From NCBI GenBank assembly GCA_030770535.1, contig JASVEC010000014.1, positions 744,001-808,000 on the forward strand: DNA of 64,000 nt, given 5' to 3'. The notes beneath the pieces were generated by a model, which worked only from the letters and a program-made list of their open reading frames with translations, had not been told where the DNA came from and made no database searches. Both the position numbers and the translations under genes were made by a program. This document shows positions 21,340 to 32,372 of this stretch, piece by piece (within the stretch, counting starts at the first letter, position 1; the number at the start of each line of letters is the position of its first letter). This stretch comes from Batkoa obscura. Taxonomy: Eukaryota > Entomophthoromycota > Entomophthoromycetes > Entomophthorales > Batkoaceae.

Positions 21340-21442
21340 TAGGGGTGTTTTTTTTGATTTCATTGTTTTTTCTATCTTTTAAGCGCTATTTTAATAGAAA
21401 AATTGTTAGTAAAATTCTTAAATACAAAAGTACATTCTCATT
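21340..21442 (-). mobile_element. MITE copy 6
   Basis: Reverse copy: TAGGGGTGTTTTTTTTGATT at the left, core TTTTAAGCGCTATTTT, and ACATTCTCATTT at the right. It is absent from the matching position of the repeat copy at 61.7 kb. Confidence 0.72.
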
Positions 21443-21555
21443 TGTTATTGTAAAATCTTAAGCAAAGTTTTAAAATCTTTAAAGTTAGATAAAAAAATGA
21501 AATCAGTTTGGGATACCTCGATATTACATATTACAAAAGATACAAATCTACTTGT

Positions 21556-21662
21556 TAAATGGAGATGTACTTTTTTATTTAAGAATTTCACTACAATCTT
21601 TCTACTCAAATAGCGGTGAAAAAATGGAAAAATAATGAAATCAAAAAAAACATCCCCAAATA
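21556..21662 (+). mobile_element. MITE copy 7
   Basis: TAAATGGAGATGTAC at the left, core CTCAAATAGCGGTGAAAAA, and ACATCCCCAAAT at the right. Confidence 0.68.
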
Positions 21663-22316
21663 TTAAATATAGTTATTGTAGGTCTTTTACAAAATCCTTA
21701 ATAGCTGATATTGAAATAAAAATTTTGCTATAATTTAGATGAAATACAAGGATCAAATTTTAAAAAATCAACCAGATAAATAATTAAACTGTAAAAATTA
21801 TCACTAACATTTCACAAAAGAGCTATAATAATTATATCGCGGCTTTCTGCTTTTAAGCAGAGACAGCTGTACCATCAGATTTTTCATATTGCAAAATTAT
21901 TGTCAAAAAGTAAACTAACTTTAAAAAACTATTAGTATTTAATTAGAGGTGTTAATAAGAAACAAAATTGTTTACTGCAATACAAAAGAATAAAACACCC
22001 GTTCTTTTATATGTTTTCTTTAATATGTACATTTCCAATCTACTGACTTTAATCAAACCAGATTATATATTTACTAATAAAAACCCTGTTATCTCTATCA
22101 ATACCAGTCATACCAAATCGACTTAAAAGTCATTTTATAACAATATTCTATTATCAATAAATGCTCCTCCCAATTACATTTGCATCATTTTATAGCTTAT
22201 ACTTCATTTATAAAAAATAATAATTTAATGTATGATTAAAAGATACTGCGCAAAAACAACTAACTCACGCTATAAATAGCATTGTAAAGTAACTTTATCC
22301 GCCCTCGTTTATAAAA

Positions 22317-25300
22317 ATGACTTTCGATTCCAAAGGTTTAATTTCTGCTTTGGAGATATGGGTAAGTTTCTTTATTTTAAAAGTTATCAAGGTCTAATTT
22401 TATATCAGCCATTAAGCGAATACAGTTCATTTATTGATCGTATTTTTTTTATGTAAGTTATATTCTTTCCTATTTTATTCATTTTATTTTCAAGTGTTTT
22501 TAACTTAGGTCTGGTCCCAATTTATGTTTTAGGATCTTTGCTAGTGATCCTATTTAAAAAAATATATCGCAGAATTAATAGAGAGCATTTACATACATCT
22601 CTCAATTCAAATGAAACCCAACCTTTAAACGATACCAATTTAAACTATGGAACTTTAGATATTGATAGTCGTCCAGTCGAGACCAGTAATATTATAAAAC
22701 CAGAGTATCCAAGTGTCTATATCACTACCCCAAAAGAGCATAATCAAAAACTAATATGGATTTCTCTATTACATGTTATTATATTATCATCAAATACTTT
22801 ATTCATGTTTTTTAAGGATAATCCGCAACGCTCACCAATATTTTACGAAAGCATATCATCAGTTTTCTTTTGGTGCTATGCTGTTCTGTTAGCATACTTA
22901 AATCAAAGCTTTGTTTATTTAAATTATTTAAGAGGGTTTTACTTACTATCATTTATAGTTGATTGCTTTAAACTAAGAAAAATACTTTATTCAACCAATC
23001 TTCCAATTCCATTAAGTGTAGCTCTCACTTTACAATCGATATATTGTTTTATTGAACTCATTTTGAGTTTATATTCATTTCTGATGAACATTAATCTAGC
23101 TGAGTTTAATAAAGTAGCAATAAAGAGCAGGAGCTATCCATCGCCTGAACCTTATGAATCTTTACTCTCAATAGCTACTTTTTCGTGGATGAATCCACTT
23201 ATGAAATATGGCTATAACAACTTAATTGAACCAAATGGCATTTGGTCTCTTAGAGAGAACGAAAAGGCCTCTAGTTTATTGCAGAACTTTTTAAAGATCA
23301 CTGATAAATGGTCCTTTGCCTACAGAATCTTTTATAACTTTAAAAAAGAATTGTTTTTGCAAATGATATTTACCATATTGACTATTGGGTTGAATTTCTT
23401 AAGTCCACTGCTTCTACACGAATTTCTGAGACTGATGGAAAATTCGAGTAAAAAAGTCCCATTCGATTTAGGTTACAAAGAATATGGATTTTATATCGTC
23501 GCTTGTTTATTCTTTGTAGCTACTTTTAAAACTATTATGGATTCCCAATCACTATTTTATGGTCGTAGGATAGGGATCCGAGTGAAGTCCATAATTATTG
23601 GTAAAGTGTATTCAAAAACTTTAAAAAGAAAAGATGTTTCAAGCCAGAGAGACGATCCCGACTTTTCGAACTCTGGCAAAGTTATTAATCTTATGTCTGT
23701 CGATGCCAAGGAAGCTTCTGAGACATGTAGTTTTTTGCATTTTTTGTACTCGATTCCTATTCAAATCTTACTTTCCTCTTGGTATCTTTATCAAATTCTA
23801 GGATGGCCTGCAATGATTGGACTGTCCCTTACTTTCATAGCAATACCAATCAACTATGTACTGGGACTAAGATGGGAAGAGATGCAATCTCAGCTAATGA
23901 CATGTAGTGACAAAAGGATGGATATAGTTAATGAGTTGCTTCAAGGGATCCGAATAATAAAGTTTTTTGCTTGGGAAGCACAATTTCAAAGTCGTATAAA
24001 CTCTGCAAGAACAGCTGAGTTAAATGCCCTTATTGGAAGAATGAAACTTATAGCGTTAATCCATACTCTATGGCTTTTTTGTCCCACATTGATCACCATT
24101 GGTACTTTTTATGCCTATACAAAATTGGCTGGAAATACATTAACGCCCACAATTGCTTTTACGTCAATTTTAATCTTTAAGTCCTTAAGAGATCCTATCG
24201 ATCAACTTCCACAAGTGATCAGTATGATTTTACAGGCAAAAATATCTTTTGAAAGGATTGATCAGTTTCTAAAGGAGCCTGAAACTGAAAAAGATCAACT
24301 ATTAAAAAGCTCAGAAAGTCCATATGACCCGGTAATTGGGTTTAAAGATGCTACCATCCAATGGGGCTCAGATGAGGCAGGAAGTCAATTTAAACTTTCG
24401 AACTTAAACTTATCATTTCCACTAAATAAATTAAGCATAATTGTTGGACCTACGGGTTGTGGTAAAACTTCTTTACTTTTAGGTTTACTTGGTGAAATGA
24501 CACTCACCGAAGGCTCTATTTATCTGCCAAAAAAATCGGTTATAAAACCAACAAGTTGTAACAAAGACTTCGATTCAAATGGAGGCATTGCTTATGTAAT
24601 ACAATCCGCTTGGATACAGCAAGATACTATCAGAAATAACATTCTATTTGGAGAGCCATATAATGAAGCTCGTTATCAAGAAGTTGTCAAAGTATGTGCA
24701 CTTTTATCAGATTTTAATTCATTTAAATATAGTGATCTCACTGAAGTTGGAGAAAAAGGGATCACTTTATCAGGTGGTCAAAAGCAGCGAATTTCATTAG
24801 CACGAGCAGTATACAGTAAAGCTGCTCATATAATTATGGATGATTGTTTATCAGCTCTAGATTCCCATACAGCTAAATTCGTTTTTCACAACTGTCTAAT
24901 GGGGAAGATAATGAAGGGTAGAACTAGGATCCTCGTAACTCATAACGTTGGGCTGACTTTTTATCATGCAGATTATGTAGTAGTTTTAAACGGTCAAGGC
25001 AAGTTAGTAGCTGATGGATCCTGCAAAGAGGTGGAAAAAACTCAAGCTATCAAAGAGCAGTTAAATATGATTAAAAGCCCATATACTGAGGAAAGTGGCG
25101 TAGCTAAATCCTATCAAGCTACCCCACATTCCAATAGTAATACTTATTTACCTCCAGATCCAGAAGTTACAAGTAATAACAAATTAGTATTAGAAGAAAA
25201 GAGAGAAAAAGGTGCAGTGAAAAGCTCAATTTATTATTCATATTTTAAAGCCTCTGGTGGATACAGTTATTGGTTAGGTCTCCTTTTATTTTACGTTAGT

Positions 25301-27409
25301 TATCAAGCTTTGGCTGTAACCCTTGATTGGTGGATTAAAATTTGGGCTGACTCTGGAGATAAGATACCTAATGATAACACATTGAAATTGAATGATATAA
25401 GTTATTTATCATTATATAAATTATTCGTAAATCAAATATTAAGGAGTAATTTTAACTTTTTCAAAAGTTTACCAGAAGGATCTATGATCTTGTCAAAATC
25501 GACTGATGCTATTGATTATTATATAAACACATATTTAATTCTTTCCATTTTAAGTGTGTTTATTATTGGAATACAAGTCACTTATCAATACTGGGGATCC
25601 ATAAAAGCATCGCGTATGTTTCATGACTCCCTATTAAATAGTGTATTACATGCTCCAATCCGATTTTTTGAAATTACACCTATAGGCAGACTCGTTAATC
25701 GATTTTCAAAAGATATTGAAAGTATAGATCAAGAAATTATGGATTCTGGAGGTGTAATAGTCTATGAGATCCTCGCAGCAATATCTATACTTGTTTTAAT
25801 TGCTTTTACACTTCCACAATTTCTGATAGCAACTTTGGTTATTATACCAATGGTTTATTGTATTGTCCAATTCTATGTTGGTAGCTCTAGAGAAATTAAA
25901 CGAATTGAATCAACCACTAACTCTCCTATATATTCCCAAAGTGGTGAAACGCTACAAGGAGTAACAACAATCCGAGCTTATGAGCAGATTGATAGATTCG
26001 AAACTTTGATGTATGAAAAGGTTGATGATAACATAAAGAGCTTTTTTTATTTCTGTGCCGCTAATAACTGGCTTTCTATCCGGTTGGATCTTATCGGTGG
26101 GATTGTTACTTTTATTAGTGGTGTGTTACTATTATTGTTTAACGAACAACTTAATGCTGCCTTAATTGGCTTAATTTTAACTTACGCATTGAACTTTTCT
26201 TCGCATACTTTGGTACTTGTTTTATCATTTGTAGTTTTAATTTATTTAATAATATTCCTAGTGGGTTGCTCGGTTCTATTCAAACATTGAAATTGAAATG
26301 AATTCTATTGAACGAATACAAGAGTACCTTGATATACCACCTGAACCTCCTAGAAAAATACCTTCTAGTTGTCCCCCGCCCAAGGTAAGATAAGATAGTC
26401 ACTTAAGTGTATTTATTAGTTAATATCATCTTAAGTGGCCGACTGAAGGAAAAATAGAAATTAAAGACCTAGTTTTAAGCTATTCATTAGACTGTGGTCC
26501 AGTGATTAAAGGAATATCACTAAGTATAAAAGGAGGAGAAAAGATAGGGATAGTTGGGAGAACAGGTAATGTACATCTTTAATCAATATATGAACATACC
26601 AACCAAGTAATAGGAGCTGGAAAATCTACATTGGCCTTGGCCTTTTTTAGGTTTATTGATCCAGAAAGCGGCTCAATTCACATTGATGATATTGATATCC
26701 ATAAAATAGGTTTATTTGATCTACGTTCCAATCTTACTATTATTCCGCAAGATGCTACCCTATTTTCTGGTACTATAAGATCAAATTTAGACCCCTTTAA
26801 TCAATATGATGATCAACAGCTTTGGAATTCATTAAGAAGAGCACATTTGATTGAAACAGAGTCTACTACTGATCTTACTTCGTACGAAACTAGTGATATA
26901 ATTAAAAGCTTAGATCAAATAGTTACAGAAAATGGGCAAAATTTTTCACAAGGACAGCGCCAATTATTATCCCTTGCGCGTGCATTACTAAAGCAATCAA
27001 AGGTTATTATTATGGATGAAGGTACTAGTAAAGTTGTTGATTTTGATTTTGATTATAAAACTATTTTTCATAGCTACTGCTTCAGTTGACTATTCTACAG
27101 ATATTAAAATCCAAAAAACCATTCGTCAAGAGTTTTACCAGTCCACTCTGTTGTGTATTGCTCATCGGTTGAGATCCATCATTGATTTTGATAAAGTAGT
27201 CATTATGGGTAACCAAATTTATGAATATACTATAATAGTATTTTATTAACATTTTATTAGACCATGGTATAATTAAAGAATTTGATGACCCAGCTAATTT
27301 GATTCAACAAGAAGATAGCTTGTTTAGAGCAATGTGTCAGGAGTCTGGGGACTTTGAAAATTTGAAGCATATGGCCCAAAAGCGTTTTACTATTGAGGAT
27401 CAAAGTTAA
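22317..27409 (+). CDS. ABCC-type ABC transporter (MRP/Ycf1-like)
   Basis: Full-size ABC exporter of the ABCC subfamily, which moves glutathione conjugates and other organic anions across vacuolar or plasma membranes. Exons 22317-22361, 22409-22452, 22495-26212, 26262-26384, 26436-26565, 26614-27021, 27074-27208 and 27261-27409 join to 1583 aa. The N-terminal ~190 residues hold about five membrane segments (TMD0). The ABCC hallmark IATFSWMNPLMKYGY follows. NBD1 has Walker A GPTGCGKTS (about 680) and signature LSGGQKQR (about 788). NBD2 has Walker A GRTGAGKST (about 1353, formed across an intron), FSQGQRQLL (about 1463) and DEATASVD (about 1489, also formed across an intron). NBD1's Walker B ends in DD rather than DE, as in many ABCC proteins with one degenerate site. 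Exon 3 starts at the CAAG acceptor that keeps the membrane segment VFNLGLVPIYVLG in frame. Substrate cannot be told from sequence. Confidence 0.93.
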
Positions 27410-27800
27410 AATAAAATCAAAATCAAAATCAAAATCAAAATCCTTAATACAGTGTAATATTTTATATATTTTCCTAAATTAAAACTAAAATTCTATTTAT
27501 ATCATAAGCAATTTAGTTTATTTTAAATTAAAATATTAATAAATACAAGTTAAAGATAAAGTTGCTTTAAAGGTTGCAAGTTTATAAAGGATACCGAAAT
27601 ACTCATAAATGATAGTTATAATATAATTATAGAGGATATTGAAATGATAATTTTTACATTAGTATAAATTCCGAGAAGATACTGTGATGGTTGTTTATGG
27701 GTAGTATTTGATAAACTACAAAGATTAACAAAGTTTTGCTAAATGGTGCTGGTTCCTTTACTACATGGTGAATAGTTCTAGTGGATTTTATTCTGTTTTT
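27410..27800. other. Intergenic with a short tandem repeat
   Basis: Starts with a 6-bp repeat (AAAATC, about 4.5 units, 27413-27441) directly after the transporter stop. The rest is AT-rich flank; no gene is seen. Confidence 0.5.
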
Positions 27801-29139
27801 TTACATAACAGTTTTATTGAGTCCTTGAACACTACTTTCATTATCTTTATTTTCAGCTCCAGCCTTAGTTGATTTTAGTTTACTTCTTCAAGACATCTGT
27901 ATTTCACTGCTATATTTAATAGATACAGGCCCAACTGCTTTTTTTATGGATTTTCCTTTCTTGTTTACTAACATAAATAATGCCTTTTCACCCTCATTAC
28001 TTATTATACTAGGGTTTATTATATCAAATTTCTTTGTCTCTCAGTTTCGTCTTTAGTTAGTTCACCGCAACTCTTTGTACCTGTTTCTTTGCATTTACAA
28101 TCTTTTCAAATCCATTCCTTTGTTTTTGGATGATTCCTTCTGTACTGCTATATTTGATAGATAAATGTTCTACTGCTTCCCTTATATTCGTTTTACCTTC
28201 AGCTACCAATTTAATTAAGCTCTTTTTCGTCTCATTAGAAACACGAGTTAGCTTTTATGGAACGATCTTTTTCAATATGATTTCTACTTCTAGGATGATT
28301 TTTTCATGCGCTTCCATATTTGCTTTTCTTAAAACTTTTTCTAATCTCTGTCTCTCTTGACAAGTTAGATATTCTGCACAATAACAATTAATAGATAACT
28401 CTTTTACTGCTTCATTTATATTCATTTTTTTCTGTATTGTTAATTTAATTAAACCATCTGTATTACCATTGTTTACCACAGTTACTTTCCAAAAGTTATT
28501 AAAAAACAGCGTTTTTTTTTCTTTTTGCTTGTTTATCTCATCTTCCATTTGCTTACATACTTTGACCTGCATTTACTTATGCAATTCATTTTGTGTTTGT
28601 ACCCTTTTTTTTAGCATTTGTTACACCTTTTGTTGTATCAGCTTCACTCAAAATAGCATCTAATGCATTGCTATAATTTACAGATAAGAATTTTGCTGCT
28701 TTTTTATGCTCATCTGTTATTCAATTACTATTTTATTAAGCTATTTTTAGTTTCATCGATTGTTTTAGTTCCTTTCCAAAAGGCAATAAGATCTTTTACT
28801 TGTTTTTTGTGTTTGTTGGTTTCTTTTTATATATTTTTTCTGAGTCCATCTCTTTTTTGTTCATCTATTTCATTTGCATCTGTCTTATGTCTTCTAATAT
28901 GATGTCCTTTCTAAACCCTTTTTTCGTAAAGAATAATATGGGCTACATCATATTAGTTGATGGAAGCTTTGCTGCTCCATCTATAAGGCTTCCTTGTTCA
29001 ACTACTAGTTCGTATAAAGTCCGTTTGACTCACTATTGATATCGTCAGATGCTAACGCACCGCTATGCCTCAGTTTTTTGGAATACTGTTCACTTATTTC
29101 TATCACGAAATTGGGATTTTTTCCTCGTTTACTCATCAT
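27801..29139 (-). pseudogene. Decayed gene built of ~5 helix-turn-helix-like modules
   Basis: Read on the minus strand from MMSKRGKNPNF, at least five ~55-65 codon modules share one pattern: a [KR]xxLIxLV helix, then xxxxAVxxLSIxYS, then a basic segment. The clearest are SLIKLVAEGKTNIREAVEH (near 28200) and LIKLTIQKKMNINEAVKEL (near 28440). Others read TLYELVVEQGSLIDGAAKL (near 29000), KKAAKFLSVNYSNAL (near 28680) and IKKAVGPVSIKYSS (near 27930). The spacing of the hydrophobic residues recalls helix-turn-helix domains. The reading frame changes or stops several times, so no full-length product is possible. A Lys/Ser-rich tail ends near 27801. I do not recognise the family; a host DNA-binding protein expanded by internal duplication and then lost is the simplest reading. 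Confidence 0.6.
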
Positions 29140-29503
29140 AACATGATTTTAAGTGATACTACCTTTTAGCTTGTTAAGGTCCTGTCTGTTTGTTTTTTGT
29201 AAGATTTGGATATGAAACAAAAAGGGAAACATTTAGTTCTAGAGTAGTGATTAAATTTTTAGTTTTAGCTGATTATTGCAAAATTGGTCATAATTTGTTG
29301 TCCATTTCTATAACCTAAAGTTTAAAAAACTCTATTAGTCAAGACTCTAGCAAAAAAGCACTATCTAATTGTTTTTATAAAGCAAACATACATTTAAATA
29401 TTAATGGTGTTAATTAGTGTAATCTTAAATTATAATAGTATTAAAAAATAATAAAGACAAAAAACCAAGCAGATAAAAAACCAACTTATCTTTCAATAAA
29501 CAT
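29140..29503. other. Intergenic between the decayed gene and COQ3
   Basis: AT-rich 364 bases. It holds the upstream region of the decayed gene and the 3' flank of COQ3; nothing else is seen. Confidence 0.45.
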
Positions 29504-30542
29504 TTAATTTTTAGTAGCTATCGCTAAATAATTGACAGGAAACTGAGTATTTATGAGATCCATTAAATCACTATTAGGCTGGGCAGGAAAGATAGAATTT
29601 CCTGTTAACCAAGCATTTTTTAATGGGTTATAGTGAATACTAGTAACGTTATTCAGCTCTAGTCCCGATTGCCTGATAAATCCAGCTAATTCATTAGGAG
29701 TAACATACTTATTATAATCGTGGGTACCGATTGGAGTTAATTTTAAAAAATATTCCGCCATAAAAATAGTTAAGAAGTGAGATAAGGCATTTCTATTGAT
29801 TGTAGACAAAAATATTTTTCCATCTTTCTTGACTAATTGACTTAGTGAATTCATAAAATCTTGGGGACTATTGACGTGTTCAATGACTTCAAAGGAACAT
29901 ACATGATCAAAATAGCCCTCTCCCTTCTCCTCTAATAATTGATCTAAATAAATTAGATGAATTCATAGGATCATTTTTTAATTTCATTGCATAAAAACTT
30001 ACGACTTGTTTTGCTATAATAAGTTAATCTATCCGGAGTATCATTCAATAAAGGATCTTTTAATTTATGTAAGTTGGCAATAGCGATATTTTTTTCTGAA
30101 GCATCAACTCCAGTGACTTTGGCCCCTAATCTAGCTAATGACTGTTTTTCAATTTATTAGAAAAAATCAATAAATTTGAAATATTTTAATTTACCTCACT
30201 TAATAACCCACCCCCACACCCTACATCTAAAATTTTCAAACCCTTTAAAGGTAACTTATCTCTAATAGATACTTGATCTTCTAAATTATTGATCGTTTTT
30301 AAATTGTTTAAAATGTATTCTACTCGAGGCAAATTCATTTGATGTAATAATTTAAAGTTTCCATAAGGTGACCACCATTCTGCACTCATAGCTCCAAATT
30401 TTTCAACTTCTTCAGCATTAATCGTGATATTGCTATTGGTTTTTGATGATGTTGTACGTGTCCATCGAGCACTTGCTAATTTTGATAAATTTATTTTGGG
30501 TCCAGTTTTTATTAATTTTGATAAAAAATTCCCTTTCATCAT
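29504..30542 (-). CDS. COQ3: Ubiquinone biosynthesis O-methyltransferase, mitochondrial (Coq3)
   Basis: SAM-dependent O-methyltransferase acting twice in coenzyme Q synthesis, in the matrix as part of the CoQ complex. Exons on the minus strand are 30542-30195, 30141-30003 and 29943-29504, joining to 308 aa. The N-terminus is basic and Ser/Thr-rich, fitting a mitochondrial targeting peptide. The family block EEVEKFGAMSAEWW precedes SAM motif I, ILDVGCGGGLLSE, split by an intron. VTGVDASEKNIAIA (acidic loop), FDHVCSFEVIEHV and IFLSTINRNALS follow, and the C-terminal substrate region contains GTHDYNKYVTPNEL. Length and motif order agree with Coq3. It is divergent from the LRR gene with only 141 bases between the two start codons. 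Confidence 0.95.
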
Positions 30543-30683
30543 TTTAAATTTTTTATTTGTAAAAATAATAAAAGTAGTAAATTCGATTGACTTGAAATTT
30601 AGCTTAGATTTTAAAGCTCATTTTTAAAACGAGAGTTTATTGAAATCTCTATTCTCTCTCTTAAAAAATTAAGATTAAAATCA
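30543..30683. promoter_or_regulatory. Bidirectional promoter between COQ3 and the LRR gene
   Basis: 141 bases separate two divergent start codons, so both promoters must share or interleave here. A pyrimidine-rich CTCTATTCTCTCTCTT stretch lies about 25 bases before the LRR start. No clear TATA box is seen. Confidence 0.45.
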
Positions 30684-32372
30684 ATGAATCAATATTTTCA
30701 AAGACAAAATTTACGTAATCCTTACTTTAATACTAAAAACTGGTTAAATAGTGATGAATCATCAAGTGAAGAGACTACATCGGAGTAAATATTTCATCTC
30801 TTTAATTTGTTTAGTTATTAATCTTGATAAAACTTAAAGTTCCGAGGAAGAAACTTCTTTCAATAGTAGAAAAAAACAAGCTAAAATAAGTAAGTTTATT
30901 TAACAATTTAATACAGTAAACAAATTAATCAGTATTTATCAAGTTTTACAACTCAAATTAAAACAACAACAAATATTGATTGCGGAAAGACAAGAAGAAT
31001 TTATCAAAAAGAATGGGTTAAAAAAAAGGATAATTCATCGAAAAATTATTATCTTATGGGAAAATATAATAAACTGTTGGACTTCTAGTGAAGGAATAAT
31101 TGGTTGGGATAATTTATATCAAAGTATATTTTTGTTTTTACTATCAATTTCTTTTTATATTAAATGTAATTAGGTTTCTTATACATCTCAAACTGGATAA
31201 AAAAATGTCCCTTAATTACTTTTTCTGGACCTTTAAAACCTGCTTTAATTCGACTGCTTTTAAACTTACAAATAATTAGTTGTAAAGATAGGGTAGGTAT
31301 GGAAGATGACAGCAATAATAGTAAAGAAGCTAAAATAATTCAACAATTAAATCAAGAAGTTGATGAAATCATAAAAAGAGAAAAAGAAAGTATTAAGTTT
31401 TATAAATCGGTAAGAATAAACATTATTATAATCTCATTTTTTATTCATGTTAATGCTAATAGATAAAGCTACCATTTGATAAATTAAACAATACATTTTG
31501 GTTAAGAATAGAGGAATATTTATTAGTTAGCCCCAATTACGTATTGAACTTAAGTAATATGGGACTTAAAAAATTAATGTGTGAAATGTATGATTTTGAA
31601 TTAATACTACAATATTATTCGAAGTTTGATACCTTAAATATAAATTTATATGATATAAAGAATGTGCAATACATCAATCTATCTTTTAATAAACTTAAAG
31701 GTATATAACAATAATAATAAATATATATATTTAAAAACATTAATAATAGATATCCCTGACCCCTATTTTAGTTTAACGAAATTCAGCGGCCTATTGGGAT
31801 TATTTTTAGATGGTAACAAAATCAAAACAATAAGCCCAAGCTTATTAAGTAGTAAAAATTTACAATTGATAACAGGCTGTGATAAAACAAATCGTAATTT
31901 TTTATCATTTGAAAAGAAAGTGAATTTTTTAAAAAAAATTGATCCAAAAGCAATTAAAACATATCCACTAACATTATTTGAATTAGCTATTAATAAAATC
32001 ACATATTCTCAATTAAATGAAGTCAAGAAGTATATGTCTCCTAGGTTAGTGAAGCTAATGAAGAATAGTGGTCATTGTGAAGTATGTAAAAGGGTTGTCG
32101 TGAATAAAGAAGATAATAATTTAAGCACATATTCTCAATATTTGGATGCTAAAGTATTTATTGATTATTCCGAATTTTCCTTTTGTTCATTGAAAACGAG
32201 TAATCAATTAAATTGCAATAATATCAGTTTGGTTTATCTACCACTATTAAGAAGATTTTGTTTGACTTGTTATTATTATCATATATTTAATTCATATGGT
32301 TTTAAACTTAAAGCATGTCGTTGTTTAACTTGTAAAAAAGCCAAAGCCTTTTCAACCTTAAAAGAGCTTTAG
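30684..32372 (+). CDS. Leucine-rich repeat protein with C-terminal cysteine module
   Basis: Exons 30684-30784, 30840-30889, 30944-31123, 31174-31409, 31463-31700 and 31750-32372 join in frame to 475 aa. The N-terminus is acidic and Ser-rich (DESSSEETTSE), then Gln/Lys-rich helix. The centre has a few leucine-rich units (VQYINLSFNKLKDIPD, LLGLFLDGNKIKTIS). After LTLFELAINKI comes a long tail with paired cysteines (HCEVCKRVVV, FCLTCYYYH, CRCLTCKKAKAF). Fungal LRR proteins of unknown role often end in a similar cysteine module, from my memory of the family. Membrane helices are not evident once the intron at 31124-31173 is removed; leaving it in would create a false one. Function is unknown. Confidence 0.8.

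Larger units (their letters stand above)
20790..21530. repeat. Dispersed repeat, copy 1
   Basis: Matches 61145-61805 in the same order and orientation over several segments: TAATTAAAGTTATAAAGTTT near 20800, GTTACAAAATAGTCAGTAAT near 21130, TTAGTAAAAGCCTTG near 21230, and TCTTAAGCAAAGTTTTAAA near 21460. It is interrupted by two MITEs (20963-21069, 21340-21442). No coding capacity is seen. The family is unknown. Confidence 0.6.
19729..22316. other. Large intergenic region with MITEs and a dispersed repeat
   Basis: No gene is seen in 2.6 kb. It holds five MITE copies (19812, 20121, 20963, 21340, 21556) and one copy of a dispersed repeat shared with 61.1-61.8 kb. The stretch at about 20330-20770 is visibly less AT-rich than its surroundings, with a TATAAAAGA box-like site near 20463; it has no open frame and its nature is unknown. 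The end is the ABC transporter promoter. Confidence 0.45.

Noticed and set aside
28130-29039. Several plus-strand frames of 64-105 codons
   Set aside because: They are antisense shadows of the decayed module gene on the minus strand; composition is Phe/Leu/Cys-rich as expected for the complement of Lys/Glu-rich coding DNA.
31124-31173. Membrane helix in the LRR protein
   Set aside because: The hydrophobic stretch is an unspliced intron; removing it joins NLYQS to FLYISNWIKK in frame.
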